Shown here one piece after another: positions 42,588 to 50,837 of a DNA stretch of 64,000 nucleotides (position 1 is its first letter; every line of letters begins with the position of its first letter). This stretch comes from Solwaraspora sp. WMMD791. Lineage in GTDB: Bacteria; Actinomycetota; Actinomycetes; Mycobacteriales; Micromonosporaceae. The notes beneath the pieces are model-generated. The model searched no databases, had not been told where the DNA came from, and saw only the letters and a program-made list of their open reading frames with translations. The DNA is taken from contig NZ_CP120737.1 in NCBI RefSeq assembly GCF_029581195.1, positions 1,798,001-1,862,000 of the forward strand, read 5' to 3'. A program made the position numbers and the translations under genes.

Positions 42588-43585
42588 GTTGACTCCCTCG
42601 GGTCGATCCGGACGATGATCTTTCCGGTGGTGCGTCGGTCGGCCAGGTCGGCGAGCGCGGCCGGGGTGCCGGCCAGGTCGACGACCCGGTTCACCGGGGG
42701 CCGGACCGCGCCGGCCCGGATCAGGTCGAAGATCCGCTGGTACGCCTGGGCGACCGCGTCGGGGCGGGCCCACGGGTACGTCGAGCCCCAGCTGAGCCCG
42801 ATCAGGGTGTGGTTGCCGGCGATCAGCCGCATCGGGTCCACCGGCGGTGGGTTGCCGCCGGCCGCGCCGACCGCCACCAGGCGGCCGTCGACGGCGAGGC
42901 AGTCCAGCGACCGGGTGAACACGTCGCCGCCGACCGGGTCGACGACGACGTCGACGCCGGCACCGCCGGTGGCGTCCCGGACGGCGGCGACGAAGTCACC
43001 GGCCAGGTAGTCGACGGCGACGTCGGCGCCGTTGTCGCGGCACAGCGCGGTCTTCGCCGGCCCGCCGGCGGTGCAGATCACCCGGGCACCCCGGGCGCGC
43101 GCCAGCTGGGTCGCGGCGATGCCGACGCCGCCGGCTCCGGCGTGCACCAGCACCGTGTCGCCGGCGTGGACGCCGGCGCGGTCCAGGGCGAACCAGGCGG
43201 TCTGGTAGGTGACCGGGACGGCGGCGGCGACGACCGGGTCGATGTCGGACGGACGCGGTACGGCGAGCGCCGCGTCGACGGTGACGGTCTCGCCGAGCGC
43301 CCCGTCAGGCAGTGTCGGGCAGGCCACCACGTCGGCCCAGGCCAGCGCCTCGGCGCCGGCGCCGGTGGCGACGACCCGGCCGGCCAGCTCGACACCGGGG
43401 GTGAACGGCGGCGACGGCCGCACCGGGTACTCACCCCGGCAGAGCATCACGTCGAGGAAGTTGAGCCCGACGGCGGTGACCGCGATCCGGACCTGGCCGG
43501 GGCCGGGCGGCGGGTCGTCGGGCAGGTCCGCGACGGTGAGCACCCGGTCGGGTTCGCCGTACCCGGTGGCGATCAGGCGTCTCAT
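42584..43585 (-). CDS. NADPH:quinone reductase-like (MDR) oxidoreductase
   Basis: 333 aa zinc-free medium-chain dehydrogenase/reductase of the quinone oxidoreductase branch. ATG 43585 overlaps the preceding stop. Signatures: VGLNFLDVMLCRGEYP at the N-terminus, VTYQTAWFALDRAG, the nucleotide site VHAGAGGVGIAATQLARARGARVI, and DPVGGDVFTRSL. Likely reduces an enone or quinone-like intermediate with NADPH. Co-translated with the SnoaL-like and TIGR04076 genes. Confidence 0.9.
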   Translation of the reverse strand: MRRLIATGYGEPDRVLTVADLPDDPPPGPGQVRIAVTAVGLNFLDVMLCRGEYPVRPSPPFTPGVELAGRVVATGAGAEALAWADVVACPTLPDGALGETVTVDAALAVPRPSDIDPVVAAAVPVTYQTAWFALDRAGVHAGDTVLVHAGAGGVGIAATQLARARGARVICTAGGPAKTALCRDNGADVAVDYLAGDFVAAVRDATGGAGVDVVVDPVGGDVFTRSLDCLAVDGRLVAVGAAGGNPPPVDPMRLIAGNHTLIGLSWGSTYPWARPDAVAQAYQRIFDLIRAGAVRPPVNRVVDLAGTPAALADLADRRTTGKIIVRIDPREST

Positions 43586-44034
43586 GCCGGGCTGCCGGCC
43601 GGCTGCGGTGCGGGGCCGGCCGCCTGCGGAGCCGGGCCAGCCGGTTCCTGGACCAGTTCCGAATGGTGGTGCACGATCCGCCAGCCGTCGTCGGTGCGGC
43701 GCAGCACGTCGGTGACCCGGCTGTGCTGTGCCGGTCCGCCGCCGGCGGCCACCGCGACCAGGACGTAGCGGGCCACGGCGGCGTCGCCCCACACGTCGAC
43801 CCGCAGCTGCTGCGCGGCGAGCCGGTCGAGCACCGGCCGGCTGCCGGCGGCGTCGCGGCCCGCCCGGTAGGCGTCCAGCTCGGCGCGGGTACGCAGCGGG
43901 CCGGGCAGGTGCGTCTCCCAGGTGGTCACGTCGGCGTGCAGGTGCCGGTCGAACCGGGCCTGGTCACCGGCGAGAAAGGCGTCGTACATGTCGTCGATGC
44001 CGGCGGCGATCTCAGCGGCGGCCTGTTCGGACAT
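43582..44034 (-). CDS. SnoaL/NTF2-like protein
   Basis: 150 aa, ATG after GAGGAG. Cone-shaped NTF2-like fold indicated by IDDMYDAFLAGDQARFDRHLHADVTTWETHLPG, then RVDVWGDAAVARYVL and the closing RRTDDGWRIVHHHSE. The tail is a Pro/Ala repeat (PAGPAPQAAGPAPQPAGSPA) likely to be disordered. Members are isomerases, cyclases or binding proteins; AtzH-like members of this size occur with amidases in s-triazine and cyanuric acid degradation, which fits the amide-related context. Function not provable here. Confidence 0.8.
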   Translation of the reverse strand: MSEQAAAEIAAGIDDMYDAFLAGDQARFDRHLHADVTTWETHLPGPLRTRAELDAYRAGRDAAGSRPVLDRLAAQQLRVDVWGDAAVARYVLVAVAAGGGPAQHSRVTDVLRRTDDGWRIVHHHSELVQEPAGPAPQAAGPAPQPAGSPA

Positions 44035-44051
44035 TCTGCTCCTCACGTGGT

Positions 44052-45320
44052 TCACCAGGCGGCCCAGCCGGTGCGGTCGTCGCGGACCACCCGGCCGCCG
44101 GACATCACCCACCGCACCCCCCGGAACGCCGACGTGTCGGCGAGCGGGTCGGCGTCCATCGCCACCAGGTCGGCGTACTTTCCGGCCTCGACGGTGCCGA
44201 GGTCGGCCTCGGCGCCGAGCCAGCGGACCGGGCCGAGGGTGCCGGCGTACAGGGCCCGGGCGGGGCCGATGCCGCTCTCCGACAGGTACTCCAACTCCCG
44301 GACCGAGGCGTTGGTGCCTTCGAACTGCCAGAACGGCGGCATGTCGCTGCCGAGCAGCACCTCGACCCCGGCTGCGAGGGCCATGGCGTAGCTCTCCAGG
44401 TGCCGGGGGCCGGCGCCGAGGGAGCGGCACTGCATCCACTCCGGTACGCCGAGTTCGTCGAAGAACTCCTTGCAGCGGGTGACCAGCAGGGTGGGGACCA
44501 GCGCGGTGCCGCGGTGCGCCATCCGGGCGGCGACCTCCTCGGTGAGCTGGTAGCCGTGTTCGACACAGTCCAGGCCCAGTTCGACGGCTTCACCGATGAC
44601 CGGCGCCGGGCCGGCGTGGGCGGTGACCTTGCGGCCCCAGGCGTGGGCGGTGTCGATGACGGCGGCCATCTCGTCGGGGAACAGCTGTCGGGTGTGGATC
44701 GACTCGTGTTCGCCGGCGATCCCGCCGGAGATCATCACCTTGATCAGGTCGGCGCCGGCCTTGATCTGGCTGCGGACACCCCGACGGAAACCGTCGGCGC
44801 CGTCGCATTCCAGCGTGTCGGTGCTCTCGTGGCCGTGGCCGCCGGTGCAGACCAGGGCCCGGCCGGCGGTGAAGATCCGTGGCCCGGTGACCCGGCCGGA
44901 GCTGATCGCCTGGCGCAGCGCGAAGTCGGCGTGGTCCTTCTCGGCGACGCAGCGGACCGTGGTGACGCCGCAGAGCAGGGTCCGCCGGGCGCCGTCGGCC
45001 ATGTAGAGGGCCAGCTCGTGCGGGGTCATGTTCTTCACGCTCTGCCCGCCGGCGCCGGGCAGCGACAGCGACAGGTGGGTGTGCATGTTGGTCAACCCGG
45101 GCGTCAGGTACGCCCCGCCGAGGTCGATCTCGGTGACGGAGGCTTCGGCGCGGGCGGCGGCGGTCACTTCGGCGGCCGGGCCGACGGCGACGATCCGGTC
45201 TCCCCGTACCCGCACGGCGGCGTCGGTGACCGGGCCGATGCCGTCGAGGACGCGGGCGTCGACGACGGTGCAGTTGGTCAGGACGGTGTCGACCGGTGCG
45301 GGGTGGGTGGCGGCGCTCAT
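44052..45320 (-). CDS. Metal-dependent amidohydrolase
   Basis: 422 aa, ATG overlapping the HyuB-2 stop. Amidohydrolase superfamily with a binuclear-type site: NMHTHLSL (HxH), carboxylated-Lys candidate in LIKVMISGG, VTAHAGP (His), CVEHGYQL (His) and LLGSDMPPF (Asp). The N-terminal and C-terminal strands form the usual beta-sandwich (LTNCTVVDARVLDG; GTVEAGKYADLVAMDADPL). Nearest to the imidazolonepropionase/prolidase-like group that opens cyclic amides or cleaves N-acyl amino acids. It probably hydrolyses the ring-opened or cyclic substrate of the operon. Confidence 0.88.
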   Translation of the reverse strand: MSAATHPAPVDTVLTNCTVVDARVLDGIGPVTDAAVRVRGDRIVAVGPAAEVTAAARAEASVTEIDLGGAYLTPGLTNMHTHLSLSLPGAGGQSVKNMTPHELALYMADGARRTLLCGVTTVRCVAEKDHADFALRQAISSGRVTGPRIFTAGRALVCTGGHGHESTDTLECDGADGFRRGVRSQIKAGADLIKVMISGGIAGEHESIHTRQLFPDEMAAVIDTAHAWGRKVTAHAGPAPVIGEAVELGLDCVEHGYQLTEEVAARMAHRGTALVPTLLVTRCKEFFDELGVPEWMQCRSLGAGPRHLESYAMALAAGVEVLLGSDMPPFWQFEGTNASVRELEYLSESGIGPARALYAGTLGPVRWLGAEADLGTVEAGKYADLVAMDADPLADTSAFRGVRWVMSGGRVVRDDRTGWAAW

Positions 45321-47080
45321 GCCGGCGTCCGGTCTTCGGGGGTGCTCATCGCGGACCTCTCTGAAAAGTGCGAGGGGACGGGTACGCCGTAGACGTCACG
45401 GGCGGCGGCCGGCGACACGTAACCTTCGGCGACGTCGGCACGTACCGCCTCGGGGTCGCGCCGACGCGGGTCGCCGTGCCCGCCGCCACCGGCGGTGAGC
45501 AGAGTGATCCGGTCACCGGGGACGACCGGGGTCCGTTTGGTGCTGACCCGCTGCTCCCGGTCGGTGCCCGGATGCACGATCACCTGGATCGGGTCCGGTC
45601 GCGCGCCGCCGTCGAGCGCCCACGGCGCCGACTTGGTCTTCTTCACCACCGACAGGAACTCCCCCGGCGTGACGAACCGGATGTCGCGGCGCAGCCCGGG
45701 TCCGCCCCGGTGCCGGCCGGCACCACCGGAGTCGGTGCACACCTCGACCCGTTCGAAGAACATCCCGGTGCGGGCCTCCAGTACCTCGACCGGGGTGTTG
45801 CGGGCCTGGGTCTGGCACAGGTGGTTGGCCGGGCCGAGACCGTCGTGGCGGGGTGTGGCGCCCCAGCCGACCGGGTCGTTGTTGCTGACCGCGAAGAGCT
45901 GCCCGGTGTCCGGGTGGGTGCCGACCATCATGAACCCCGGCACGTCGCCACCGGACGAGGCGGCCAACCGGTCCGGCATGCCCTGGGCGAGTGCCTGGTA
46001 GATCAGCTCCATCGCCACGGTGCCGGTCCACTGGGTGAAGGTGGCGGCCGGGTAGACGGCGTGGAACAGGCTGCCCGGTTCGGCGATCACCCGCAGCGCG
46101 GTGAAGTGCCCGGCGTTGGTCTGCTCGGTCGGGGTGGTCAACGCCTTGAAGGCGACCCGCGCGGTGGCGATCGTCGACCCGTACGGCAGGTTGACCGGCC
46201 CGGCGACGGCGGGTGACGACCCGGTGAAGTCGATGGTGCAGGTGCCGTCGGCGATGGTGACGGTGACCTGCATCCGGATCGGGTCGTCGGTGATGCCGTC
46301 GTCGTCGAGCCAGTCCACGGCGGTCCACGATCCCTGCGGCAGGGCGGCGAGGGCGTCGGCGGTGGACGCCTGCGCGGCGGCGATCGCGGTGTCGACGACT
46401 GATTCGACGGTGGCCAGGCCGAACCGCTCGACCAGCTCGATCAGCCGCCGCTCGCCGGTACGCAGCGCCGCGACCTGGGCGTGCAGGTCACCGATGACGA
46501 GTTCGGGCATCCGCGAGTTGAAGCGGATCAGCTCGATGATCTCGTGCGCCGGCTCGCCCCGGCGGAACACCTTGGTGCCGGGGAAGATGATGCCTTCCTG
46601 ATGCATGTCGGTCGAGTCGAGCACGTACCCCGGGTCCTTGGCCCCCAGGTCCATCCAGTGCGCTCGGACGCAGAGGAACCCGACCAGGGTGCCGTCGCCG
46701 GCCGGCCCGTCACCGCCGACACCGGCCGGCTCCGGCAGGAACACCGGGGCGAACAGGGTGGCGTCGTAGGCGTGCGCCGCGTTCCAGTACGGGTAGTTGA
46801 GCAGCACGATGTCGCCGGCGTGCAGGTTGTCCCGGCCGACGTAGGCTACGCCTTTACGGATCGAGTAGTCGTTGGCGCCGAGGAACCGGCTCAGCCCGGT
46901 GGACTCGGCGACCAGCCGCAGGCGGGCGTCGTAGATGGAGATGCCGAAGTCGTACACCTCGTAGATGACCGGGTTGAACGCGGTGCGCACCAGCGCGGAG
47001 CGCATCTCCTCGGCGGCGGCGACCAGGTAGCTGCGGACCACCTCGGCCGCCGCGCCGTCCACTACAGATCGGCTAGCCAT
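45317..47080 (-). CDS. hyuB: Hydantoinase B/oxoprolinase subunit, second paralogue
   Basis: 587 aa from ATG 47080, overlapping the previous hyuB by eight bases. Hydantoinase B family: VVRSYLVAAAEEMRSALVRTAFNPVIYEVYDFG, GANDYSIRKGVAYVGRDNLHAGDIVLLNYPYWNAAH, DLGAKDPGYVLDSTDMHQEG, and the C-terminal GGAGRHRGGPGLRRDIRF and TAGGGGHGDP. Very similar to its neighbour over the whole length, so the pair arose by tandem duplication. Differences include an insertion after FLPEPA and a distinct tail (VPVPSHFSERSAMSTPEDRTPA). Forms with HyuA an ATP-dependent enzyme acting on a cyclic amide, or carboxylating a ketone. Confidence 0.93.
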   Translation of the reverse strand: MASRSVVDGAAAEVVRSYLVAAAEEMRSALVRTAFNPVIYEVYDFGISIYDARLRLVAESTGLSRFLGANDYSIRKGVAYVGRDNLHAGDIVLLNYPYWNAAHAYDATLFAPVFLPEPAGVGGDGPAGDGTLVGFLCVRAHWMDLGAKDPGYVLDSTDMHQEGIIFPGTKVFRRGEPAHEIIELIRFNSRMPELVIGDLHAQVAALRTGERRLIELVERFGLATVESVVDTAIAAAQASTADALAALPQGSWTAVDWLDDDGITDDPIRMQVTVTIADGTCTIDFTGSSPAVAGPVNLPYGSTIATARVAFKALTTPTEQTNAGHFTALRVIAEPGSLFHAVYPAATFTQWTGTVAMELIYQALAQGMPDRLAASSGGDVPGFMMVGTHPDTGQLFAVSNNDPVGWGATPRHDGLGPANHLCQTQARNTPVEVLEARTGMFFERVEVCTDSGGAGRHRGGPGLRRDIRFVTPGEFLSVVKKTKSAPWALDGGARPDPIQVIVHPGTDREQRVSTKRTPVVPGDRITLLTAGGGGHGDPRRRDPEAVRADVAEGYVSPAAARDVYGVPVPSHFSERSAMSTPEDRTPA

Positions 47081-48761
47081 CGACGTCGACCCCGTAGACG
47101 TCGCGGGCGGCGGCCGGCGACACGTAGCCCTCGGCGACGTCGGCACGCACCGCGTCGGGGTCGCGCTGACGTGGGTCACCGTGCCCGCCGCCACCGGCGG
47201 TGAGCAGGGTGATCCGGTCCCCGGGGACCACCGGGGTCCGTTTGGTGCTGACCCGCTGTTCCCGGTCGGTGCCGGGGTGCACGATCACCTGGTTCGGTTC
47301 CGGCTGGGCGCCGCCGTCGAGCGCCCACGGCGCCGACTTCGTCTTCTTGATCACCGACAGGAACTCCCCCGGCGTGACGAACCGGATGTCGCGACGCAGC
47401 CCGGCACCACCCCGGTGCCGACCGGCACCACCGGAGTCGGTGCGCATCTCGACCCGTTCGAAGAACATCCCGGTGCGGGCCTCGAGGACCTCGATCGGGG
47501 TGATCCGCCCGGTGCTGCCGGAGACGTGGGTGGCGGCGTTCATGCCGTCGTGCTCGCGGGTGGCGCCCCAGCCGACCGGGTCGTTGTTGCTGACTGCGAA
47601 GAGCTGCCCGGTGTCGGGGTGGATGCCGACCATCATGAACCCGGGTACGTCCCCACCGGAGGAGGCCGGCAACCGGTCCGGCATGCCCTGGGCGAGCGCC
47701 TTGAGGATCAGTTCGACGGCGACGATGCCGGTCCACAGGGTGAACGTCGGCTGCGGGTAGACGGCGTGGAACAGGCTGCCCGGTTCGGCCTTGACCCGCA
47801 GCGGCGCGATGGTGCCGGCGTTCGACGGCTGGTCCGGCGAGGTCAACGACTTCAGGATGACCTTGCAGATCGCCTCGGTGGCGCCGTACGGCATGTTGAT
47901 CGGGCCGGGCACCGCCGGTGACGAGCCGGCGAAGTCGACGGTGAAGGTGCCGTCGGCGATGGTCACGGTGACCTGCATCTTCACTGGGTCGTCGGTGATG
48001 CCGTCGTCGTCGACCCAGTCGGTCGCGGTCCATGACCCCTGCGGCAGGGCGGCGAGGGCGGCCCGGCTGCGCGCCTCGCCGTCGGCGATGATCGCCGCGA
48101 CGGCGGCGTCGACCGTGGGCCGGCCGAACTTCGCCAGGATCTCCAGGAAGCGCCGCTCCCCGGTACGCAGCGCGGCGATCTGCGCGTGCAGGTCACCGAG
48201 GACCTCGGCGGGCATCCGCGAGTTGAAGCGGATCAGCTCGTGGATCTCGTGCACCGGCTCGCCCCGCGAGACGACCTTCGTGCCGGGGAAGATCAGCCCT
48301 TCCTGGTGCATGTCGGTGGAGTCGAGCACATAGCCCGGGTCCTTGGCGCCCAGGTCCATCCAGTGCGCGCGGACGCAGAGGAACCCGACCAGGGTGCCGT
48401 CGGCGGCCGGATCGGCCGGGTCCGGCAGGAACACCGGGGCGAACAGGGTGGCGTCCGAGGCGTGCGCCGCGTTCCAGTACGGGTAGTTCAGCAGCACGAT
48501 GTCGCCTCGGTGCAGGTTGTCCCGTCCGACGTACTCGACCCCCTTGGCCAGCGAGAAGTCGTTGGCACCGAGGAAGAACGTCAACCCGGTCGCCTCTGCG
48601 ATCAGCCGCAGGTCGGCGTCGTACATCGACATGCCGAAGTCGTGCACCTCGTAGATGACCGGGTTGAACGAGGTGCGGATCAGGGTGGCCCGCATCTCCT
48701 CGGCGGCGGAGATCAGGTAGCTGCGCACCACCTCGGCGGTGGCGCCGTCCAGTGTGCTCAC
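47073..48761 (-). CDS. hyuB: Hydantoinase B/oxoprolinase subunit, first paralogue
   Basis: 562 aa, GTG overlapping the hyuA stop (GTGA). Full-length HyuB with VVRSYLISAAEEMRATLIRTSFNPVIYEVHDFG, GANDFSLAKGVEYVGRDNLHRGDIVLLNYPYW, GGAGRHRGGAGLRRDIRF and TAGGGGHGDP. The HyuB subunit binds the substrate ring, HyuA handles ATP. It is followed by a second hyuB, so the enzyme may be a heterotrimeric assembly reminiscent of acetophenone carboxylase, which also uses several Hyu-type subunits. Confidence 0.94.
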   Translation of the reverse strand: MSTLDGATAEVVRSYLISAAEEMRATLIRTSFNPVIYEVHDFGMSMYDADLRLIAEATGLTFFLGANDFSLAKGVEYVGRDNLHRGDIVLLNYPYWNAAHASDATLFAPVFLPDPADPAADGTLVGFLCVRAHWMDLGAKDPGYVLDSTDMHQEGLIFPGTKVVSRGEPVHEIHELIRFNSRMPAEVLGDLHAQIAALRTGERRFLEILAKFGRPTVDAAVAAIIADGEARSRAALAALPQGSWTATDWVDDDGITDDPVKMQVTVTIADGTFTVDFAGSSPAVPGPINMPYGATEAICKVILKSLTSPDQPSNAGTIAPLRVKAEPGSLFHAVYPQPTFTLWTGIVAVELILKALAQGMPDRLPASSGGDVPGFMMVGIHPDTGQLFAVSNNDPVGWGATREHDGMNAATHVSGSTGRITPIEVLEARTGMFFERVEMRTDSGGAGRHRGGAGLRRDIRFVTPGEFLSVIKKTKSAPWALDGGAQPEPNQVIVHPGTDREQRVSTKRTPVVPGDRITLLTAGGGGHGDPRQRDPDAVRADVAEGYVSPAAARDVYGVDVDG

Positions 48762-50827
48762 TTCGCCTCCTCCAGGGTGACCAGCAGGTAGCCGTGCGGG
48801 TCGACCTCGACGTGCTGGCCGCTGGGCACCACCGTGGTCGAGGTGCCCTCGTCGACCAGCGCCGGCCCGGCGAACCGGTCCCCCGGGGCCAGCTTCGACC
48901 GGTCGTAGACGGCGAACGGCACCACCTCGCGGGTGCCGAAGTCGAAGGCGTCGCGGTGGCCGAGCAGCGCCCGCGCCGGGTCGCCGTCGCCGGCCGCCGG
49001 TCGGACCAGCTCCGGCCGGGTCGTCCGGCCGATGCCGCGTACCCGCAGGTTGAGGATCTGCAGCCGGTTGCTCATCGCGTGGCCGTACCGGGTGCGGTGC
49101 AGTTCCTCGAACGCCGCCCGGATCGCGGCGCGGTCCAGGTCGGCACCGATGGTGACGATCAGCGAGTGTTCCTGACCGAGGTAGCGCAGCTCCAGCTGGC
49201 GCTCCAGCACCGCCGTCGCCGCGTCGACGCCCTGCTCCACCAGGGAGGCGACCGCTTCGGCTTCGACCTCGACGAAGGTCGACTCCAGCGCGGCCAGGTC
49301 GACGCTGCCCTCCGGGGCGTCGGCGTCCAGGGTGGCCAGCACCGTACGGGAGAAGTCGTCGACGATGTCGGCCGACAGCATCCCCCAGGCGGAGAAGCCG
49401 GACGGGGCGAACGGCACCACCACCTCCCGGATCCCCATCTCGCGGGCCAGCAGTGGGGCCAGCAGCGGACCGGCGCCACCGAAGGCGAGCAGCGAGAAGA
49501 CCCGGGGGTCGTGGCCACGTTCCACGGTGATCTGCCGGACCGCGCCGACGGTACGGGCCAGCAGCACGTCGTAGATTCCGGCCGCGGCGGCGGTCGGGCT
49601 CAGCCCCAGCGGGGTGGCGATCTGTTCGTCGAGCGCGGCCTGCGCCGCCTTGGCCTGCAATCCCATCGTGCCGGCCAGGAACCGGTCCGGGTCGACGTAG
49701 CCGAGCACCACCGAGGCGTCGGTGACGGTCGGCCGCTGCCCGCCCCGGCCGTAGCAGACCGGCCCTGGGTCGGCGCCGGCGCTCTGCGGCCCCACCTTCA
49801 GCAGCCCCCGGTCCAGCCAGGCGATCGAGCCACCGCCGGCGCCGATGGTGCGGATGTCGTAGGTCGGGATCAGCAACGGGAAGTGCTCCAGCTGGGCCTC
49901 GTACGCGGCGACCGGGCTGCCGCGTTCGATCACGCAGGCGTCCAACGACGTACCGCCGATGTCGAAGGTCAGCAGGTTGTCCCGGCCCAGCGCGCCGGCC
50001 AGGTAGGCGGCGCCGACGATGCCGCCGGCCGGGCCGGACAACACGGTGTGCGTCGGCGACGTCTTGGCCATCGTCGAGGTCATCGAGCCGCCACCGGAGC
50101 GCATGATCAGGAACCGGCCGGTGAAACCCCGGGCGGCCAGCCCGGACTCCAGCTCGTCGACGTAACGTTCGAAGATCGGCCGGATGTACGCCTCCAGCAC
50201 GGTGGTGCTGGTCCGCTCGTACTCCCGGTGCTCGCGCACGATGTCTGTCGACACCGAGACGCTGACCTGCGGGTACGCCTCACGGATGAGGGCGGCGGCG
50301 GCCTGCTCGTGGCGCGGGTCGACGTGCGAGTGCAGGAAGCAGACCGCGATCGAGCCGACCCCTTGACCCTCGACCAGGGTACGGGCGGCGGCCCGGACAC
50401 TGTCCGGGTCCAGCTCGGTCACCACCCGGCCCTTGTAGTCGAGCCGGCCGGTGACCCCGGCCGTGTAACGGCGCTTGACCAGACTTTCCGGCCGTTCGTA
50501 CTGGAAGTCGTACATGTGGTCGGCGGGCACGTTGCCCCGGCCGAGCAGGAAGATGTCCCGGAAACCTTCGTTGGTGATGATCCCGGTGGCCCCGCCCCGA
50601 CGTTCCAGTACGGCGTTGAGCCCGAGCGTGGTGCCGTGGATGAACAGCTCCACCTGCGACAGGTCGGTGCCGAGCGCGGTCACCGCATCCAGCACGCCCT
50701 CCCACGGGCGGGCCGGGGTCGTCGACGCCTTGCGGAACCGGACCTGGTTGGTACGGGTGTCGAGCTCCATCGCGTCGACGAAGGTGCCGCCGATGTCGAC
50801 AGCGAGCCGGATGTGTGGTGCGGACAT
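48758..50827 (-). CDS. hyuA: Hydantoinase A/5-oxoprolinase ATPase subunit
   Basis: 689 aa, ATG ten bases after the ABC ATPase stop. N-methylhydantoinase A family: phosphate-1 loop LAVDIGGTFVDAM, IHGTTLGLNAVLERRG, the second ATP loop LLTFDIGGTSLDACVIERG, IGAGGGSIAWLD, VTDASVVLGYVDP and LAFGGAGPLLAPLLA. It activates a cyclic amide or ketone with ATP. The first enzymatic gene after the transporter, so the transport substrate is probably its substrate. Confidence 0.94.
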   Translation of the reverse strand: MSAPHIRLAVDIGGTFVDAMELDTRTNQVRFRKASTTPARPWEGVLDAVTALGTDLSQVELFIHGTTLGLNAVLERRGGATGIITNEGFRDIFLLGRGNVPADHMYDFQYERPESLVKRRYTAGVTGRLDYKGRVVTELDPDSVRAAARTLVEGQGVGSIAVCFLHSHVDPRHEQAAAALIREAYPQVSVSVSTDIVREHREYERTSTTVLEAYIRPIFERYVDELESGLAARGFTGRFLIMRSGGGSMTSTMAKTSPTHTVLSGPAGGIVGAAYLAGALGRDNLLTFDIGGTSLDACVIERGSPVAAYEAQLEHFPLLIPTYDIRTIGAGGGSIAWLDRGLLKVGPQSAGADPGPVCYGRGGQRPTVTDASVVLGYVDPDRFLAGTMGLQAKAAQAALDEQIATPLGLSPTAAAAGIYDVLLARTVGAVRQITVERGHDPRVFSLLAFGGAGPLLAPLLAREMGIREVVVPFAPSGFSAWGMLSADIVDDFSRTVLATLDADAPEGSVDLAALESTFVEVEAEAVASLVEQGVDAATAVLERQLELRYLGQEHSLIVTIGADLDRAAIRAAFEELHRTRYGHAMSNRLQILNLRVRGIGRTTRPELVRPAAGDGDPARALLGHRDAFDFGTREVVPFAVYDRSKLAPGDRFAGPALVDEGTSTTVVPSGQHVEVDPHGYLLVTLEEAK

Positions 50828-50837
50828 CGTCGTGAGG

